From Streptomyces sp. yr375 (GTDB taxonomy: Bacteria > Actinomycetota > Actinomycetes > Streptomycetales > Streptomycetaceae), in assembly GCF_900110755.1 (NCBI RefSeq), contig NZ_FOFF01000019.1, forward strand, positions 62,001 through 126,000: a DNA stretch of 64,000 nt, written 5' to 3'. A program made the position numbers and the translations under genes. Shown piece by piece: positions 52,579-63,399 of the stretch; positions within the stretch are counted from its first letter, which is position 1, and each line of letters starts with the position of its first letter. The notes under the pieces were generated by a model. That model saw only the letters and a list, made by a program, of their open reading frames with translations. It did not search any database and was not told the origin of the DNA.

Positions 52579-54057
52579 ATGCCCAGGACGCCAAGAAGCA
52601 GTGAAGGGGCGGTTCCCAAGGCGGCACTCGGCCTCTCCGGTGCGACCGCGCTCGTGGTCGGCACCATCATCGGGACCGGGGTGTTCGCGCTCCCCTCGGC
52701 TCTCGCGCCGTACGGGCCGATCGCGCTCGTGGCGTTCGGGGTCGTCACGCTGGGCGCACTCGCGCTGGCGGTGACCTTCGGGGCGCTGTCGAAGCGCGTC
52801 CCGGGGAGCGGCGGACCGTACGTCTACGCCCGTGAGGCCTTCGGCGAGTTCGCCGGATTCCTCAACGCCTGGTCGTACTGGATCACCGCCTGGGCGGGGA
52901 ACGCCGCGATCGTGGTGGCCTGGGTCGGCTATGTCGAGGTGTTCGTCAACACCGGCCACAAGACGGCGATCTCGATCCTCATCGCGCTGATCGGGCTCTG
53001 GATACCCGCCGCGATCAACCTCACCGGCGTACGGAACATGGGCGCCTTCCAGGTGTTCACCACCGTGCTGAAGTTCGTCCCGCTGCTCTTCATGGCCACC
53101 ATCGGCCTGCTGTTCGTCGACCCGCACAACTTCGGTCCGTTCAACGCCAGCGGCCAGTCGGCGATGGGCGCGATCTCGGCCGCCGCGCCGATCGCCCTGT
53201 TCAGCTACATCGGCCTGGAGGCCGCCTCGGTGGTCGCAGGCCGCGTCCGCGAGCCGGGCCGCAACGTGCCGCGCGCCACGGTCTACGGCACCCTCGCCTG
53301 CGCCGTCATCTACATCCTGGGCACCCTCGCCGTCTTCGGCACCGTCTCGCACGGTCAACTCGGCGCGTCGACGGCCCCGTTCACCGACGCCGCCAACAAC
53401 ATCCTCGGCGGCACCTGGGCCGGCGACACGGTCGCCGTCGCCGCGATCGTCTCCGGCATCGGCGCCCTCAACGGCTGGACCATGCTCTGCGCCGAGATGC
53501 CGTACGCCGCCGCCCGCGACGGACTCTTCCCCGGCGCCTTCGCCGAACTCCGCGGCGAGAACGGCGTCCCCGTCTTCGGCATCGTCGCCTCCACCGTCCT
53601 GGCCTCGCTCATCACCGTGTTCAGCTACACCCGCTTCGACGACGTCTTCACCAAGATCGTGCTGCTGAGCGTGCTCACGGCCGTGATCCCCTACCTGTTC
53701 TCCGCCGCCGCCCAGTTGTACTGGCTGCTGGTACGCGGACGCGAGAGCATCGCCGGCCGACGCCTGGCCCGCGACATCACCGTCTCCGTCCTGGCGATGG
53801 TCTTCTCGTACTGGGCGATCCAGGGAAGCGGCTACCAGACCGTGTACTACGGCCTGTTCGTCCTGCTGCTCGGCATCCCGGTGTACGTGTGGCTGAAGCG
53901 GGGCCAGGGCGTGTACGGCGAGGCGCCGGCCCCGGCGCCCGCCCCTGAGCGCCGGGCCCCCGAGACCGCGACGCCTCCGGTCAGGCGGATCTCCCGCGCA
54001 GTGCCGACCGGCCGCATCGGTGGCCTCCGGCGCGACCGCATCCGCAACCGCGATTGA
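52579..54057 (+). CDS. APC-family amino-acid permease, probable arginine/ornithine antiporter
   Basis: 492 residues with about twelve hydrophobic spans. The first carries the APC substrate motif VGTIIGTGVFALPSALAPYG; others include AVTFGALSKRVPGSGGPYVYA and IALFSYIGLEAASVVAGRV. The C-terminus is polar and Pro-rich. It lies 50 bases before arginine deiminase, so electroneutral exchange of external arginine for internal ornithine, which the pathway requires, is the likely task. Agmatine or other amino acids are alternatives. AAGGAG precedes the ATG. Confidence 0.88.
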   Translation: MPRTPRSSEGAVPKAALGLSGATALVVGTIIGTGVFALPSALAPYGPIALVAFGVVTLGALALAVTFGALSKRVPGSGGPYVYAREAFGEFAGFLNAWSYWITAWAGNAAIVVAWVGYVEVFVNTGHKTAISILIALIGLWIPAAINLTGVRNMGAFQVFTTVLKFVPLLFMATIGLLFVDPHNFGPFNASGQSAMGAISAAAPIALFSYIGLEAASVVAGRVREPGRNVPRATVYGTLACAVIYILGTLAVFGTVSHGQLGASTAPFTDAANNILGGTWAGDTVAVAAIVSGIGALNGWTMLCAEMPYAAARDGLFPGAFAELRGENGVPVFGIVASTVLASLITVFSYTRFDDVFTKIVLLSVLTAVIPYLFSAAAQLYWLLVRGRESIAGRRLARDITVSVLAMVFSYWAIQGSGYQTVYYGLFVLLLGIPVYVWLKRGQGVYGEAPAPAPAPERRAPETATPPVRRISRAVPTGRIGGLRRDRIRNRD

Positions 54058-54107
54058 CCGCGCCCCGCGCCAGGCCCCGCCCGTACGACCCGAGGAGCAG
54101 CCCCGCC

Positions 54108-55328
54108 ATGAACGCCACCGCCTTCCACGTCGACTCCGAGGTCGGCCGCCTCCGCCAGGTGATCCTGCACCGCCCCGGCCTGGAACTCTCCCGGCTGACC
54201 CCGCGCAACGTCGACGCCCTGCTCTTCGACGACATCCTGTGGGCCAAGCGCGCCCGCGAGGAGCACGACGCCTTCGCCCAGGTCCTGCGCGACCACGGCG
54301 CCCGCGTCCACTACTTCGCCGACCTGCTCACCCAGACCCTCGCCGACCCAGAGGCCCGCGACTGGCTGCTGGAGCGAGTCGTCACCCCGGCCACCGTAGG
54401 CCCGGCACTGATCGACCCCCTGCGCGAACTGTGCGTCGACCTCGACGGAGAGACACTCGCCGGCCACCTCATCGGCGGCATCCTCAAGAGCGACCTGACG
54501 CTCCCCACCCCGCACAGCCTGGTCTGGAACACCCTCGACGCCGAGGACTTCGCGCTCACGCCGCTGCCCAACCACCTCTTCCCGCGCGACAACTCCTGCT
54601 GGATGTACGACCGCCTGTCGGTCAACCCGATGGCCAAGACCGCCCGGCGCCGCGAGAGTCTGCACGCCGAGGCCATCTACCGCTTCCACCCGATGTTCTC
54701 CGGCACGGTCACCACACCACTCCTCGACGGCGCGGTCGGCACCCTGGAGGGCGGCGACGTCCACGTCCTCGGCAACGGTGCCGTCATGGTCGGCATGGGG
54801 GAGCGCACCACCGCCCAGGCCGTGGAGAACCTGGCCTCCCGGCTCTTCGCCACCGGCACCGCAAACCGCCTGCTCGCCGTCCAACTGCCCGCCGCCCGGG
54901 CCTACATGCACCTCGACACCGTGCTCACGATGGTCGACCGCGACGCCTTCACCGTCTATCCGGGCCTCGCGGACTCCCTCCGCTCGTGGACGCTCACACC
55001 CAGCGACGTCCGCGAGACCGGCTTCGAGGTCACCCCGAACTCCGACCTGGCCGGCGCCCTGGCCGAGGCCCTCGACCTGGACAAGGTCCGGATGCTGTCC
55101 GCGCCGCAGGACATCCGCAGCGCCGAGCGCGAGCAGTGGGACGACGGCAGCAACTTCCTCGCCCTCGCCCCCGGTGTCGTCGTCGGCTACGAGCGCAACG
55201 TCACCACCAACACCTACCTCCGCAAGCAGGGCGTCGAGATCGTCACCATCGCCGGCGCCGAACTCGGCCGCGGCCGGGGCGGACCGCGCTGCATGAGCTG
55301 CCCCATCGAACGCGACCCGGCCGCCTGA
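54108..55328 (+). CDS. arcA: Arginine deiminase
   Basis: 406 residues. It hydrolyses arginine to citrulline and ammonia, the first step of the ADI pathway. Family motifs: FHVDSEVGRLRQVILHRPG, NHLFPRDNSCWMYD, FHPMFSGTVTT, LEGGDVHVLGNGAVMVGMGERT (in parts), and the catalytic Cys395 in GPRCMSCPIERDP. It has a normal length and a complete active site. Twenty bases separate it from the ornithine carbamoyltransferase gene. Confidence 0.96.
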   Translation: MNATAFHVDSEVGRLRQVILHRPGLELSRLTPRNVDALLFDDILWAKRAREEHDAFAQVLRDHGARVHYFADLLTQTLADPEARDWLLERVVTPATVGPALIDPLRELCVDLDGETLAGHLIGGILKSDLTLPTPHSLVWNTLDAEDFALTPLPNHLFPRDNSCWMYDRLSVNPMAKTARRRESLHAEAIYRFHPMFSGTVTTPLLDGAVGTLEGGDVHVLGNGAVMVGMGERTTAQAVENLASRLFATGTANRLLAVQLPAARAYMHLDTVLTMVDRDAFTVYPGLADSLRSWTLTPSDVRETGFEVTPNSDLAGALAEALDLDKVRMLSAPQDIRSAEREQWDDGSNFLALAPGVVVGYERNVTTNTYLRKQGVEIVTIAGAELGRGRGGPRCMSCPIERDPAA

Positions 55329-55348
55329 CCCAGCAAGGGGACTTCACC

Positions 55349-56350
55349 ATGACCGTCGACCTGCGAGGCCGCTCCTACCTGAGCGAACTCGACTACACCG
55401 CCCCCGAGATCCACCACCTCCTCGACCTGGCCGCCGACCTCAAGGCCGCCAAGCGCGCCGGCACCGAACAGCCCCGGCTGACCGGCAAGAACCTCGCGCT
55501 GATCTTCGAGAAGACCTCCACCCGCACCCGCTGCGCCTTCGAGGTCGCCGCCGCCGACCAGGGCGCCCACACCACCTACCTCGGCCCCGGCGACACACAC
55601 GTCGGCGGCAAGGAGTCCATCGCCGACACCGCCCGGGTGCTTGGCCGGATGTTCGACGGCATCGAGTACCGCGGCTCCGCCCAGTCGATCGTGACCGAAC
55701 TCGCCGCCCGCTCCGGGGTCCCCGTCTACAACGGCCTGACCGACACCGCGCACCCCACCCAGAGCCTGTGCGACGTCCTCACCATGGACGAGCACAGCCC
55801 CAAACCCCTGCCGGACATCAGCTACTGCTACCTCGGCGACGCCCGCAACAACATGGGCAACTCGCTGCTGTCGATGGGCGCCCTGCTCGGCATGGACGTA
55901 CGCATCGCCGCGCCCCGCGCGCTGTGGCCGGCGGCAGAACTGGTCGCCGCCTGCCGGGAGTCGGGCGAGGGCAGCGGGGCCCGGATCACCCTCACCGAGG
56001 ACGTCGAGACCGCAGTGCACGGAGCGGACTTCCTGCACACCGACGTCTGGGTCTCCATGGGTGAGCCCGCCGACACCTGGCGGCAGCGGATAGAGCTGCT
56101 CCTCCCGTACCAGGTGAACGACAAGACGCTGGCCGCCACCGGAAACCCGGACGTGAAGTTCATGCACTGCCTGCCGGCCCTGCACGACCGTCGCACCCAC
56201 CTCGGCCAGGACCTCTTCGACACTTACGGACTGGACGGCCTGGAGGTCGCCGACGAGGTCTTCTCGTCGCCCGCCTCGATCGTCTTCGACCAGGCGGAGA
56301 ACCGGCTGCACACCATCAAGGCCGTACTCGTCGCCACCCTGGAGGACTGA
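55349..56350 (+). CDS. arcB: Ornithine carbamoyltransferase (catabolic, ArcB)
   Basis: 333 residues. STRTRCAFEVAA binds carbamoyl phosphate, HPTQSLCDVLTM closes the site, and FMHCLPALHDRRT has the catalytic Cys. In this operon it works in the phosphorolytic direction: citrulline plus phosphate to ornithine and carbamoyl phosphate. The sequence does not distinguish it from anabolic ArgF; direction is inferred from neighbours. AAGGGG precedes the ATG, and arcC begins three bases after its stop. Confidence 0.95.
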   Translation: MTVDLRGRSYLSELDYTAPEIHHLLDLAADLKAAKRAGTEQPRLTGKNLALIFEKTSTRTRCAFEVAAADQGAHTTYLGPGDTHVGGKESIADTARVLGRMFDGIEYRGSAQSIVTELAARSGVPVYNGLTDTAHPTQSLCDVLTMDEHSPKPLPDISYCYLGDARNNMGNSLLSMGALLGMDVRIAAPRALWPAAELVAACRESGEGSGARITLTEDVETAVHGADFLHTDVWVSMGEPADTWRQRIELLLPYQVNDKTLAATGNPDVKFMHCLPALHDRRTHLGQDLFDTYGLDGLEVADEVFSSPASIVFDQAENRLHTIKAVLVATLED

Positions 56351-56353
56351 GCC

Positions 56354-57277
56354 ATGCGCATCGTCATCGCGCTGGGCGGCAACGCCCTGCTGCACCGCGG
56401 CGAACACCCCGACGCAGCCGTCCAGTTGGCGAACATCGACCGGGTGACCACCGCGATCGCCGCCCTCGCCACCGAGCACGAGATCGTCATCACCCACGGC
56501 AACGGCCCCCAGATCGGCCTGCTCGCCGTGGAGAGCGCGGCCGACCCGGCCCTGAGCGCCCCCTACCCCCTCGACCTGCTCGGCGCCCAGACCCAGGGCA
56601 TGATCGGTTCCCTGCTGGCCCGCACCCTGCACGACGCCCTGCCTGGCCGCCGGATCGCCGCCCTGGTCACCCACACCTTCGTCCGGGCCGACGACCCGGC
56701 CTTCGAGCACCCCACGAAGTTCGTCGGCCAGGTGTACCCCTACGACGTGGCGTCCGCGCTCGCCCGCAAACGCGGCTGGCACATCGCCGCCGACACCACC
56801 GGCTGGCGCCGCGTCGTCCCCTCCCCGGCACCCGAACGGATCCTGGAGACCGACACGATCCACGAACTCCTGGGCAGCGGCACGCTCGTCATCTGCGCGG
56901 GCGGCGGAGGAGTCCCCGTCACCGCCGACCCCGACACCGGCGCGCTCACCGGTGCGGAGGCCGTCGTCGACAAGGACCTCACGGCAGCACTGCTCGCCGA
57001 GGACCTCAAGGCCGACTTCCTGCTCATCCTCACCGACGTGCCCTGCGTCTACACCGGCTACGGCACCCCCGACCAGCAGCCCGTCCTCGGCGCCACCCCC
57101 GCCGACCTGCGCCGGGGCGGCTTCCCCGAGGGGTCGATGGGCCCCAAGACCGAGGCCGCCGCCCGCTTCGTCGAACACACCGGGGGACTGGCCGCGATCG
57201 GCGCCCTGGACGCGGCGTACGAGATCGTCCACGGCAGGTCGGGCACGCTCGTGCGCCCGGAGCTGCCCGTCGTGTGA
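56354..57277 (+). CDS. arcC: Carbamate kinase
   Basis: 307 residues. IVIALGGNALLHRGEHPDA and ITHGNGPQIGLLAVESA are the family's nucleotide and carbamate blocks, followed by VVDKDLTAALLAEDLKADFLL and GSMGPKTEAAARFVE. It transfers phosphate from carbamoyl phosphate to ADP, yielding ATP, CO2 and ammonia. This is the energy-conserving step of the ADI pathway. It is the last gene of the operon; the pfl operon and its boxes follow. Confidence 0.96.
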   Translation: MRIVIALGGNALLHRGEHPDAAVQLANIDRVTTAIAALATEHEIVITHGNGPQIGLLAVESAADPALSAPYPLDLLGAQTQGMIGSLLARTLHDALPGRRIAALVTHTFVRADDPAFEHPTKFVGQVYPYDVASALARKRGWHIAADTTGWRRVVPSPAPERILETDTIHELLGSGTLVICAGGGGVPVTADPDTGALTGAEAVVDKDLTAALLAEDLKADFLLILTDVPCVYTGYGTPDQQPVLGATPADLRRGGFPEGSMGPKTEAAARFVEHTGGLAAIGALDAAYEIVHGRSGTLVRPELPVV

Positions 57278-57294
57278 GCGTCCGTGACGGGGGT

Positions 57295-57329
57295 GGGCCG
57301 TTCGGCCCCGCGAGAGGGCCGGACGGCCG
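57295..57329. promoter_or_regulatory. Two 6-2-6 boxes upstream of pflB
   Basis: GGGCCGTTCGGCCC (57295-57308) matches exactly, and GGGCCGGACGGCCG (57316-57329) has one mismatch. Centre-to-centre spacing is 21 bases, two helical turns. They are 96-130 bases from the start at 57425. Confidence 0.7.
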
Positions 57330-57424
57330 TGACCAGGGCCCTGGCCGGCCCTCCCCGTGATCACGGCGTCGCAGGACCATCGACACAGAGGTATTCAGGT
57401 GCGAGGCAAGGGAGAGAACCGGCG

Positions 57425-59683
57425 ATGACAACGACAGCGGTAGCCGGCACGCGCGCCTCCGAGGCGTGGCGCGGCTTCGCGGGCACCTCCTGGCGCGAGC
57501 GCGTCGACGTGCGCGACTTCATCCAGGCCAACTACACGCCGTACGAAGGTGACGCGTCCTTCCTGACCGGTCCCACCGACCGCACGCGAGCCGTGTGGGA
57601 GAAGGTCAGTTCCCTGTTCCCGGAGGAGCGCCGCAAGGGCGTTCTCGACGTCGACACGGCGACCCCGTCGACGATCACCTCGCATGCGCCCGGATACATC
57701 GACCGCGAACGGGAGTTGATCGTCGGCCTGCAGACCGACGCCCCGCTCAAGCGCGCGATCATGCCCAACGGCGGCCTGCGCATGGTCGAGAACGGCCTCA
57801 GGGCGTACGGCTACGAGGCCGACCCGTTCGTCTCGCGCGTCTTCGGCACCTACCGCAAGACCCACAACGACGGTGTCTTCGACGCGTACACCCCCGAAAT
57901 GCGGGCCGCCCGCAAGGCCGGCGTCATCACCGGCCTGCCCGACGCCTACGGCCGCGGCCGGATCATCGGCGACTACCGGCGCGTGGCGCTGTACGGCACG
58001 GACCGCCTGATCGAGGCCAAGAAGGCCGAGCGGGCCCTGCTCGACGCCTGTGCGTCCAGTATTGAGGTCATCCGGGACCGGGAGGAACTCGCCGAGCAGA
58101 CACGGGCGTTGGGCGAGCTGACGCGGATGGCTGCCACGTACGGCTGCGACGTCTCGCGCCCCGCCGTCACCGCCCACGAGGCCGTGCAGTGGCTCTACCT
58201 CGCCTACCTGGCCGCCGTGAAGGAGCAGAACGGCGCCGCGATGTCACTCGGCCGCACCTCCACCTTCCTCGACATCTACCTCCAACGCGACCTGGACGAA
58301 GGTGTGTTGGACGAGACGCGCGCCCAGGAACTCGTCGACGACTTCGTGATCAAGCTGCGGATCGTACGGTTCCTGCGCACCCCCGAGTACGACGCCCTGT
58401 TCTCCGGCGACCCGACCTGGGTGACGGAGTCCATCGGCGGCATGGGCGAGGACGGGCGCACCCTGGTCACCCGCACCTCCTTCCGCTTCCTGCAGACCCT
58501 CTACAACCTCGGCCCCGCACCCGAACCCAACCTGACGGTCCTGTGGTCGCCCCAACTTCCCTTCGCCTTCAGGAAGTTCTGTGCCCAGGTCTCGATCGAC
58601 ACCAGCGCCGTCCAGTACGAGTCGGACGAGCTGCTGCGCCCGTGCACCGGCGACGACACCGCCATCGCCTGCTGTGTCTCGGCGATGCGGGTCGGCAGGC
58701 AGATGCAGTTCTTCGGCGCCCGGGTCAACCTCGCCAAGGCCCTGCTCTACGCGGTCAACGGCGGCCGGGACGAGATGACCGGCGAACAGATCGCGTCGCC
58801 GACGGACCCGCTGACCGGCGAGTACCTGGACTACGAGGAACTGTCCAAGGCCTACGACCACGTCCTGGACTGGCTGGCCCGGACGTACGTCAACGCGCTC
58901 AACGTCATCCACTACATGCACGACAAGTACGCCTACGAGCGCGTCGAGATGGCCCTGCACGACTACCCCGTGCACCGCTTCATGGCCTGCGGCATCGCCG
59001 GCCTGTCGGTCGCGGCGGACAGCCTGTCCGCCGTCAAGTACGCCCGGGTGAAGGTGTTCCGGGACGCGAGCGGCCTCGCCGTCGACTTCCGCACCGAGGG
59101 CGACTTCCCGGCGTACGGCAACAACGACGACCGCGCCGACGGCATCGCCGTAGGCCTGGTGGAGTCCTTCATGGCGAAGGTGCGCCAGTACCCCACCTAC
59201 CGGGGCGCCGAGCACACCCAGTCGGTCCTGACGATCACCTCGAACGTCGTCTACGGCAAGCACACCGGCAACACCCCCGACGGCCGCCACGCCGGGCAGC
59301 CCTTCGCGCCCGGAGCCAACCCGATGAACGGCCGCGACCGGCACGGGGTCGCCGCCTCCGCGCTCTCGGTCGCGAAGCTGCCGTACGAACAGGCCCGGGA
59401 CGGGATCTCGCTGACGACGACGATCACGCCCGAGGGGCTGGGGCACAACCCGGACGAGCGGGCCGGACACCTGGTGGGCATCCTCGACGCCTACACATCG
59501 GCCGGCGGCTTCCACATGAACGTCAACGTGCTCGACCGCGCCACTCTGGAAGACGCGATGGAACACCCGGACAAATACCCGGACTTGACCATTCGCGTCT
59601 CCGGCTACGCCGTCAACTTTGTCCGCCTGACCCGCGAGCAGCAGCTCGACGTGATCAGCCGCACCTTCCACGGATCGCTGTGA
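57425..59683 (+). CDS. pflB: Formate C-acetyltransferase (pyruvate formate-lyase)
   Basis: 752 residues, full length. It cleaves pyruvate with CoA to acetyl-CoA and formate by glycyl-radical chemistry. The adjacent catalytic cysteines Cys416-Cys417 are in AIACCVSAM. The radical Gly727 is in RVSGYAVNFV close to the C-terminus, followed by LTREQQLDVISRTF. The N-terminus has the pyruvate-formate-lyase blocks PNGGLRMVENGLRAYGYE and DYRRVALYG. The enzyme is destroyed by oxygen, which makes it unusual in Streptomyces. Its stop overlaps the activase start in GTGA. Confidence 0.96.
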   Translation: MTTTAVAGTRASEAWRGFAGTSWRERVDVRDFIQANYTPYEGDASFLTGPTDRTRAVWEKVSSLFPEERRKGVLDVDTATPSTITSHAPGYIDRERELIVGLQTDAPLKRAIMPNGGLRMVENGLRAYGYEADPFVSRVFGTYRKTHNDGVFDAYTPEMRAARKAGVITGLPDAYGRGRIIGDYRRVALYGTDRLIEAKKAERALLDACASSIEVIRDREELAEQTRALGELTRMAATYGCDVSRPAVTAHEAVQWLYLAYLAAVKEQNGAAMSLGRTSTFLDIYLQRDLDEGVLDETRAQELVDDFVIKLRIVRFLRTPEYDALFSGDPTWVTESIGGMGEDGRTLVTRTSFRFLQTLYNLGPAPEPNLTVLWSPQLPFAFRKFCAQVSIDTSAVQYESDELLRPCTGDDTAIACCVSAMRVGRQMQFFGARVNLAKALLYAVNGGRDEMTGEQIASPTDPLTGEYLDYEELSKAYDHVLDWLARTYVNALNVIHYMHDKYAYERVEMALHDYPVHRFMACGIAGLSVAADSLSAVKYARVKVFRDASGLAVDFRTEGDFPAYGNNDDRADGIAVGLVESFMAKVRQYPTYRGAEHTQSVLTITSNVVYGKHTGNTPDGRHAGQPFAPGANPMNGRDRHGVAASALSVAKLPYEQARDGISLTTTITPEGLGHNPDERAGHLVGILDAYTSAGGFHMNVNVLDRATLEDAMEHPDKYPDLTIRVSGYAVNFVRLTREQQLDVISRTFHGSL

Positions 59684-60426
59684 GCAGGGTGCGCACCGCG
59701 ACCACCGGCCGGATCCACTCCTGGGACCTGTCCACCGGCGTGGACGGTCCCGGGACCCGGTTCGTCCTCTTCGTCTCCGGCTGCCCGCTGCGCTGCCTGT
59801 ACTGCGCCAACCCCGACACCTGGCACATGCGCGACGGCCGGGAGATGAGCGTCGACGCGGTGATGGCGGAGATCGGGAAGGTCCAGGGCTTCGTCACCAC
59901 GGCCGGCGGCGGGGTCACCCTCACCGGCGGCGAGCCACTGCTCCAGTCCGCGTTCGCCGGGGAGATCCTGCGCCGCTGCAAGGAGGCAGGCCTGCACACC
60001 GCGCTCGACACCTCCGGCTTCCTGGGCGCCCGCGCCACCGACGAACTCCTCGCCGACACCGACCTGGTGCTCCTGGACATCAAGTCCTTCGACGTCAACA
60101 CCTACCGGAAAGTGACCGGCGGCGAACTTGCCCCCACCCTGAACTTCGCGACGAGGCTGGACCGGCTCGGCATCCCGATGTGGATCCGGTACGTCCTGGT
60201 CCCCGGCTGGACCGACGACCTGGAGTCCGTGGACGCCCTGGCCGGCTTCGTGGCGGGACTCGGCGCGGTCGAGCGGGTCGACGTGCTGCCCTTCCACAAA
60301 CTCGGCGCCGCGAAGTACGAAGCCCTCGGCATCCCCTTCCCGTTGCACGACAATCCCGTGCCCGCCCCCGACCTGATCCAGAAGGTCCGCGATCGCTTCA
60401 GTAGGCACGGGGTCCGGGCCTACTGA
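59680..60426 (+). CDS. pflA: Pyruvate formate-lyase activating enzyme (radical SAM)
   Basis: 248 residues. The radical-SAM cluster motif CPLRCLYC is C-x3-C-x2-C, and GGGVTLTGGEPLLQ, DTSGFLG and LLDIKSFD are typical of PflA. It has no extra ferredoxin domain, matching the PFL-type activase rather than other glycyl-radical activators. It uses SAM to generate the glycyl radical on PflB. GTG at 59680 overlaps the pflB stop. It is the last gene of the island. Confidence 0.95.
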   Translation: MSRVRTATTGRIHSWDLSTGVDGPGTRFVLFVSGCPLRCLYCANPDTWHMRDGREMSVDAVMAEIGKVQGFVTTAGGGVTLTGGEPLLQSAFAGEILRRCKEAGLHTALDTSGFLGARATDELLADTDLVLLDIKSFDVNTYRKVTGGELAPTLNFATRLDRLGIPMWIRYVLVPGWTDDLESVDALAGFVAGLGAVERVDVLPFHKLGAAKYEALGIPFPLHDNPVPAPDLIQKVRDRFSRHGVRAY

Positions 60427-60543
60427 CCGCCGAACCATGGACGGCATATTGGCCCGATGCCCTCTCTCCCAGCCTCGGAACCCATCTCAAGCCGGGGACA
60501 TCCCAGGGAGTTTCCAGGGACTTCCCGCCGCGTAAGCAGGGAA

Positions 60544-60586
60544 GGCCCCGACAGCGCTGAAAGAAACGAACGCGCTGGTCAGGGCC
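60544..60586. terminator. Imperfect hairpin between pflA and sdaA
   Basis: GGCCCCGACAGCGC (60544-60557) pairs with the complementary segment 60572-60586 with one mismatch and one bulge. It lies just after the sdaA stop and downstream of pflA, and probably terminates both convergent transcripts. Confidence 0.65.
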
Positions 60587-60593
60587 CGTCCCG

Positions 60594-61961
<1,368 letters not shown>

Positions 61962-62003
61962 AATGACTCCTCAATACAGTCAATACAGGGTGGTGCGGGG
62001 GAG

Positions 62004-62037
62004 GGGTGCCCCACCCACGAGTGTGCGGGGCACCCCA
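62004..62037. terminator. 10-bp perfect hairpin between glyA and sdaA
   Basis: GGGGTGCCCC (62004-62013) pairs with GGGGCACCCC (62028-62037) around a 14-base loop. Nearby, the short unit GAACTA recurs three times at nine-base intervals (62045-62070). The hairpin can terminate or attenuate read-through from glyA. Confidence 0.65.
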
Positions 62038-62083
62038 CAAAAGGGAACTACCTGAACTATGTGAACTACGTGACCTTTGCGGA

Positions 62084-63385
62084 CTACTTGGTCAGGCCCG
62101 GGTACAGCGGGTGCTTGTCCGCCAGGGCGACGACCCGCGCCCTCAGACCATCCGCGTCGCGCGTCGCGTCGTACGACGGCTTGAGCACCGTCGCGATGAC
62201 GTCCGCGACCTCCGCGAAGTCCTCGGCCGTGAAGCCGCGGGTCGCGAGCGCCGGGGTGCCGATCCGCAGCCCGGACGTCACCATCGGCGGGCGCGGGTCG
62301 TTCGGGACCGCGTTGCGGTTGACCGTGATGCCGACCGAGTGCAGCCGGTCCTCGGCCTGCTGCCCGTCCAGCTCGGACTCGCGCAGGTCGACGAGGAGCA
62401 GGTGCACGTCCGTGCCGCCCGACAGGACGTTCACGCCGGCCTCACGGGCGTCCGGCGCGGTCAGCCGCTCGGCGAGGATCTGCGCGCCGGCCACCGTGCG
62501 CCGCTGGCGCTCCTTGAACTCCTCCGAGGCGGCCACCTTGAAGGAGACCGCCTTCGCCGCGATCACGTGCTCCAGGGGACCGCCCTGGAAGCCCGGGAAG
62601 ACGGACGAGTTCAGCTTCTTCGCGAAGTCCTTCTTGGCCAGGATGATGCCGCCGCGCGGGCCGCCCAGCGTCTTGTGGGTGGTGGACGTGACGACGTCCG
62701 CGTACGGGACCGGGTTCGGGTGCAGACCCGCCGCGACCAGGCCCGCGAAGTGCGCCATGTCGACCCACAGGTACGCGCCGACCTCGTCCGCGATCCGGCG
62801 GAACTCGGCGAAGTCCAACTGCCGCGGGTACGCCGACCAGCCCGCGATGATCACCTTGGGGCGGTTCTCCTTGGCGAGCCGCTCGACCTCGGCCATGTCG
62901 ACCAGCCCGGCGTCGTCCACGTGGTACGCGACCACGTTGAACTGCTTGCCGGAGAAGTTCAGCCGCATCCCGTGGGTCAGATGGCCGCCGTGCGCCAGGT
63001 CCAGGCCGAGGATGGTGTCGCCGGGCTGGGCCAGCGCGAACAGCGCCGCCTGGTTGGCCGACGCGCCCGAGTGCGGCTGCACGTTGGCGTACTCGGCGCC
63101 GAACAGCTCCTTGATCCGGTCGATCGCGATCTGCTCGGCCACGTCGACATGCTCGCAGCCGCCGTAGTAACGGCGGCCCGGGTAGCCCTCGGCGTACTTG
63201 TTGGTCAGGACCGAGCCCTGCGCCTCCATGACCGCGAGCGGAGCGAAGTTCTCCGACGCGATCATCTCGAGCGTGGACTGCTGGCGGTGCAGCTCGGCGT
63301 CGAGCGCGGCGGCGATCTCCGGGTCGAGCTCGTGCAGGGGCGTGTTCAGAACGGACGGGACGGACGGTACAGACGGGACAGACAT
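62084..63385 (-). CDS. glyA: Serine hydroxymethyltransferase
   Basis: 433 residues. It interconverts serine and glycine with tetrahydrofolate. IASENFAPLAVMEAQGSVLTN, YYGGCEHVD and the PLP lysine in TSTTHKTLGGPRGG are visible. GGAG five bases upstream fixes the ATG at 63385; the longer open frame overlaps gcvH and is not real. With gcvH 14 bases upstream it forms the glycine-cleavage/serine-synthesis operon. Confidence 0.97.
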   Translation of the reverse strand: MSVPSVPSVPSVLNTPLHELDPEIAAALDAELHRQQSTLEMIASENFAPLAVMEAQGSVLTNKYAEGYPGRRYYGGCEHVDVAEQIAIDRIKELFGAEYANVQPHSGASANQAALFALAQPGDTILGLDLAHGGHLTHGMRLNFSGKQFNVVAYHVDDAGLVDMAEVERLAKENRPKVIIAGWSAYPRQLDFAEFRRIADEVGAYLWVDMAHFAGLVAAGLHPNPVPYADVVTSTTHKTLGGPRGGIILAKKDFAKKLNSSVFPGFQGGPLEHVIAAKAVSFKVAASEEFKERQRRTVAGAQILAERLTAPDAREAGVNVLSGGTDVHLLLVDLRESELDGQQAEDRLHSVGITVNRNAVPNDPRPPMVTSGLRIGTPALATRGFTAEDFAEVADVIATVLKPSYDATRDADGLRARVVALADKHPLYPGLTK

Positions 63386-63399
63386 GCGTCTCCTGCTCC

